Below are positions 62,963 through 64,000 of a DNA stretch of 64,000 nt, piece by piece (the first letter of the stretch is position 1; the number at the start of each line of letters is the position of its first letter). The stretch lies in the NCBI RefSeq assembly GCF_022763245.1, contig NZ_JALEGV010000040.1, positions 186,001 to 250,000 on the forward strand. The letters are read 5' to 3'. The notes beneath the pieces are model-generated. The model saw only the letters and a list, made by a program, of their open reading frames with translations, did not search any database and was not told the origin of the DNA. Both the position numbers and the translations under genes were made by a program. This DNA comes from Oricola sp. (GTDB lineage: Bacteria > Pseudomonadota > Alphaproteobacteria > Rhizobiales > Rhizobiaceae).

Positions 62963-63647
62963 ATTTGAGACCTTTCTCGGCCAGCCGCTCGCGCATCTTG
63001 TAGATGTCGAGGCCGAGTTCGCCGGCCTCGAAGCGCGCGCGCTTCTCCGCCTCGTTGGCCTCGCGCGCCCGGGCCTTTTCAAGCACCGAGGCCGCCTCTT
63101 CGCGGCGCACGACGCAGACGCCGTCATCGTCGGCGACGATCACGTCGCCTGGATTGACCAGTTCGCCCGCGCAGACGACCGGCACGTTGACCGAGCCCAG
63201 CGTCTCCTTGATCGTGCCCTGCGCGAAGACCGCCTTCGACCAGACCGGGAATTCCATCTCGGTCAGGTCACGGGTGTCGCGCACGCCGGCGTCGATGATC
63301 AGGCCCTTGCAGCCGCGGACCTTCGCGGACGTCGCCAGCAGGTCGCCGAAATAGCCGGCGTCCGACGGCGATGTCGGCGCGAGGACGAGGATGTCGCCGG
63401 CCTTGATCTGCTCGATGGCGACATGGATCATCCAGTTGTCGCAGGGCGGCGCCGAGATCGTCACGGCGGAGGCCGCTAGGCGCGCGCCGGAATAGATCGG
63501 CCGCATATAGGCGGCGAGCAGGCCCTTGCGGCCCTGCGCCTCGTGAACGGTGGCCACGCCGCATTCGCCGAGGCCGTCGATCACCGCCTGGTCGGCGCGT
63601 TCGATGTTCTGGACGACGACGCCCTCTCCGACTGTCGAGCCCGCCAT
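62955..63647 (-). CDS. ligK: 4-carboxy-4-hydroxy-2-oxoadipate aldolase LigK/GalC
   Basis: LigK/GalC cleaves 4-carboxy-4-hydroxy-2-oxoadipate to pyruvate and oxaloacetate. The 230-residue protein is a class II (RraA-like) aldolase: [56 protein letters not shown] with the metal-binding Asp and Arg, and [20 protein letters not shown]. The ATG at 63647 shares its A with the upstream stop (TGATG). Confidence 0.9.
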   Translation of the reverse strand: MAGSTVGEGVVVQNIERADQAVIDGLGECGVATVHEAQGRKGLLAAYMRPIYSGARLAASAVTISAPPCDNWMIHVAIEQIKAGDILVLAPTSPSDAGYFGDLLATSAKVRGCKGLIIDAGVRDTRDLTEMEFPVWSKAVFAQGTIKETLGSVNVPVVCAGELVNPGDVIVADDDGVCVVRREEAASVLEKARAREANEAEKRARFEAGELGLDIYKMRERLAEKGLKYV

Positions 63648-64000
63648 CAGAGTTCGTCCACGGTGCGCGGGAAGATCGACTGGAAGCCCTCTGCATATTT
63701 GCAGTCGCGGCCGCCGGACTGGCCGCCGGAGTTGCGGCGGAAGTGGTTGCCGCGGTTCTCGGCGACGTTCTCGTAGAAGTGCCACAGATGCTCCTGGCCC
63801 TGCATGCACTGGATGGCGGCCCACTTCTTGTCCCAGACCTCGGTGATGTCGAGGAACACGTCGGGCTTCCATTCCATCTGCTCGGTCTGGTGCGGCTCGA
63901 ACAGGTAGAGCTGCGGCGCGCCGAGCACCTTCTGGCCCGGATTGTGGCCCCAGGCCTGCGCGATCATGCGGCAGGTCAGCGCGAAATCCGTCGTGTACAT
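63647..64000 (-). CDS. galB: 4-oxalomesaconate hydratase, GalB/LmbE-like (C-terminal part, runs off the right edge)
   Basis: Only the last 117 codons are present. The blocks [40 protein letters not shown] and [20 protein letters not shown] resemble the C-terminal half of the PIG-L/LmbE family hydratase GalB rather than the amidohydrolase LigJ. GalB hydrates 4-oxalomesaconate to the LigK substrate, so the order galB-ligK-galD makes sense. The N-terminal metal motif is outside the window. Confidence 0.75.
   Translation of the reverse strand: MYTTDFALTCRMIAQAWGHNPGQKVLGAPQLYLFEPHQTEQMEWKPDVFLDITEVWDKKWAAIQCMQGQEHLWHFYENVAENRGNHFRRNSGGQSGGRDCKYAEGFQSIFPRTVDEL

Noticed and set aside
1-64000. Prophage, insertion sequences, CRISPR array or toxin-antitoxin genes
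   Set aside because: No transposase, integrase, phage structural gene, repeat-spacer array or toxin-antitoxin pair was found in either strand.

Overview
The window is GC-rich, densely coded chromosomal DNA of an alphaproteobacterium, most likely of the order Hyphomicrobiales (Rhizobiales). The indicators are the gene order rpsB-tsf-pyrH-frr-uppS-cdsA-rseP-bamA-lpxD-fabZ-lpxA-lpxI-lpxB, LpxI instead of LpxH, an EipB-type envelope protein, the aapJQMP general amino acid transporter, DUF1489 and DUF3126 proteins, a SPOR-tailed D,D-carboxypeptidase, and a YidD/NifU-like/FolE/HisI cluster. I cannot name the genus. I see no prophage, insertion sequence, CRISPR array, rRNA or plasmid gene; this is core genome with small accessory pieces.

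Layout. 1-12.6 kb (all minus) is a translation, nucleotide and envelope block running from rpsB down to lpxB: ribosomal protein, elongation factor, UMP kinase, recycling factor, then undecaprenyl phosphate, CDP-diacylglycerol, RseP, BamA and lipid A enzymes. 12.6-16.5 kb holds eipB and a plus-strand group ridA, glycerophosphodiesterase, FemAB-like transferase and HIT hydrolase. 16.5-22.2 kb holds an orphan cytochrome P450, an AzlCD exporter and clpS-clpA. 22.3-28 kb holds a phasin with a palindromic operator, a SPOR D,D-carboxypeptidase, a VWA/Pam18-like J-protein pair, DUF1489 and L-serine dehydratase. 28-33.6 kb is mostly membrane proteins (YdcF, EamA, DUF1624, ICMT-like), a MerR regulator and MgtE. 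33.6-38 kb has YidD, a NifU-like protein, folE, hisI, a patatin, a CBS protein and a rhomboid protease. 38-41 kb is signalling: PAS, tandem PilZ and a LapG-like protease. 41-46 kb has metabolic and unknown genes including cysE and an NDUFS6-like zinc-finger protein. 46-51.3 kb is the aapJQMP operon. 51.5-57.9 kb has PAP2, metC, four tRNAs around a thiosulfate-type transporter, rlmB and an OmpA lipoprotein. 58-64 kb has a TetR regulator with an operator, C1-type enzymes and the end of a protocatechuate/gallate meta-cleavage operon (galB, ligK, galD).

How the genes fit together. The left block couples membrane lipid carrier synthesis, lipid A synthesis and outer membrane protein assembly. ClpS feeds N-degron substrates to ClpA. 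AapJ captures amino acids for the AapQM channel powered by AapP. The three right-edge enzymes convert 4-oxalomesaconate-type intermediates to pyruvate and oxaloacetate.

No wholly new system is evident. The best leads are the VWA plus Pam18-like J-protein pair, the DUF1624 acyltransferase with a twin CX3C tail, an intrinsic terminator with no gene in front of it upstream of the rhomboid gene, and the tandem-PilZ/LapG-like neighbourhood with a GANTC cluster. Gene functions are inferred from motifs read by eye; no database search was run.
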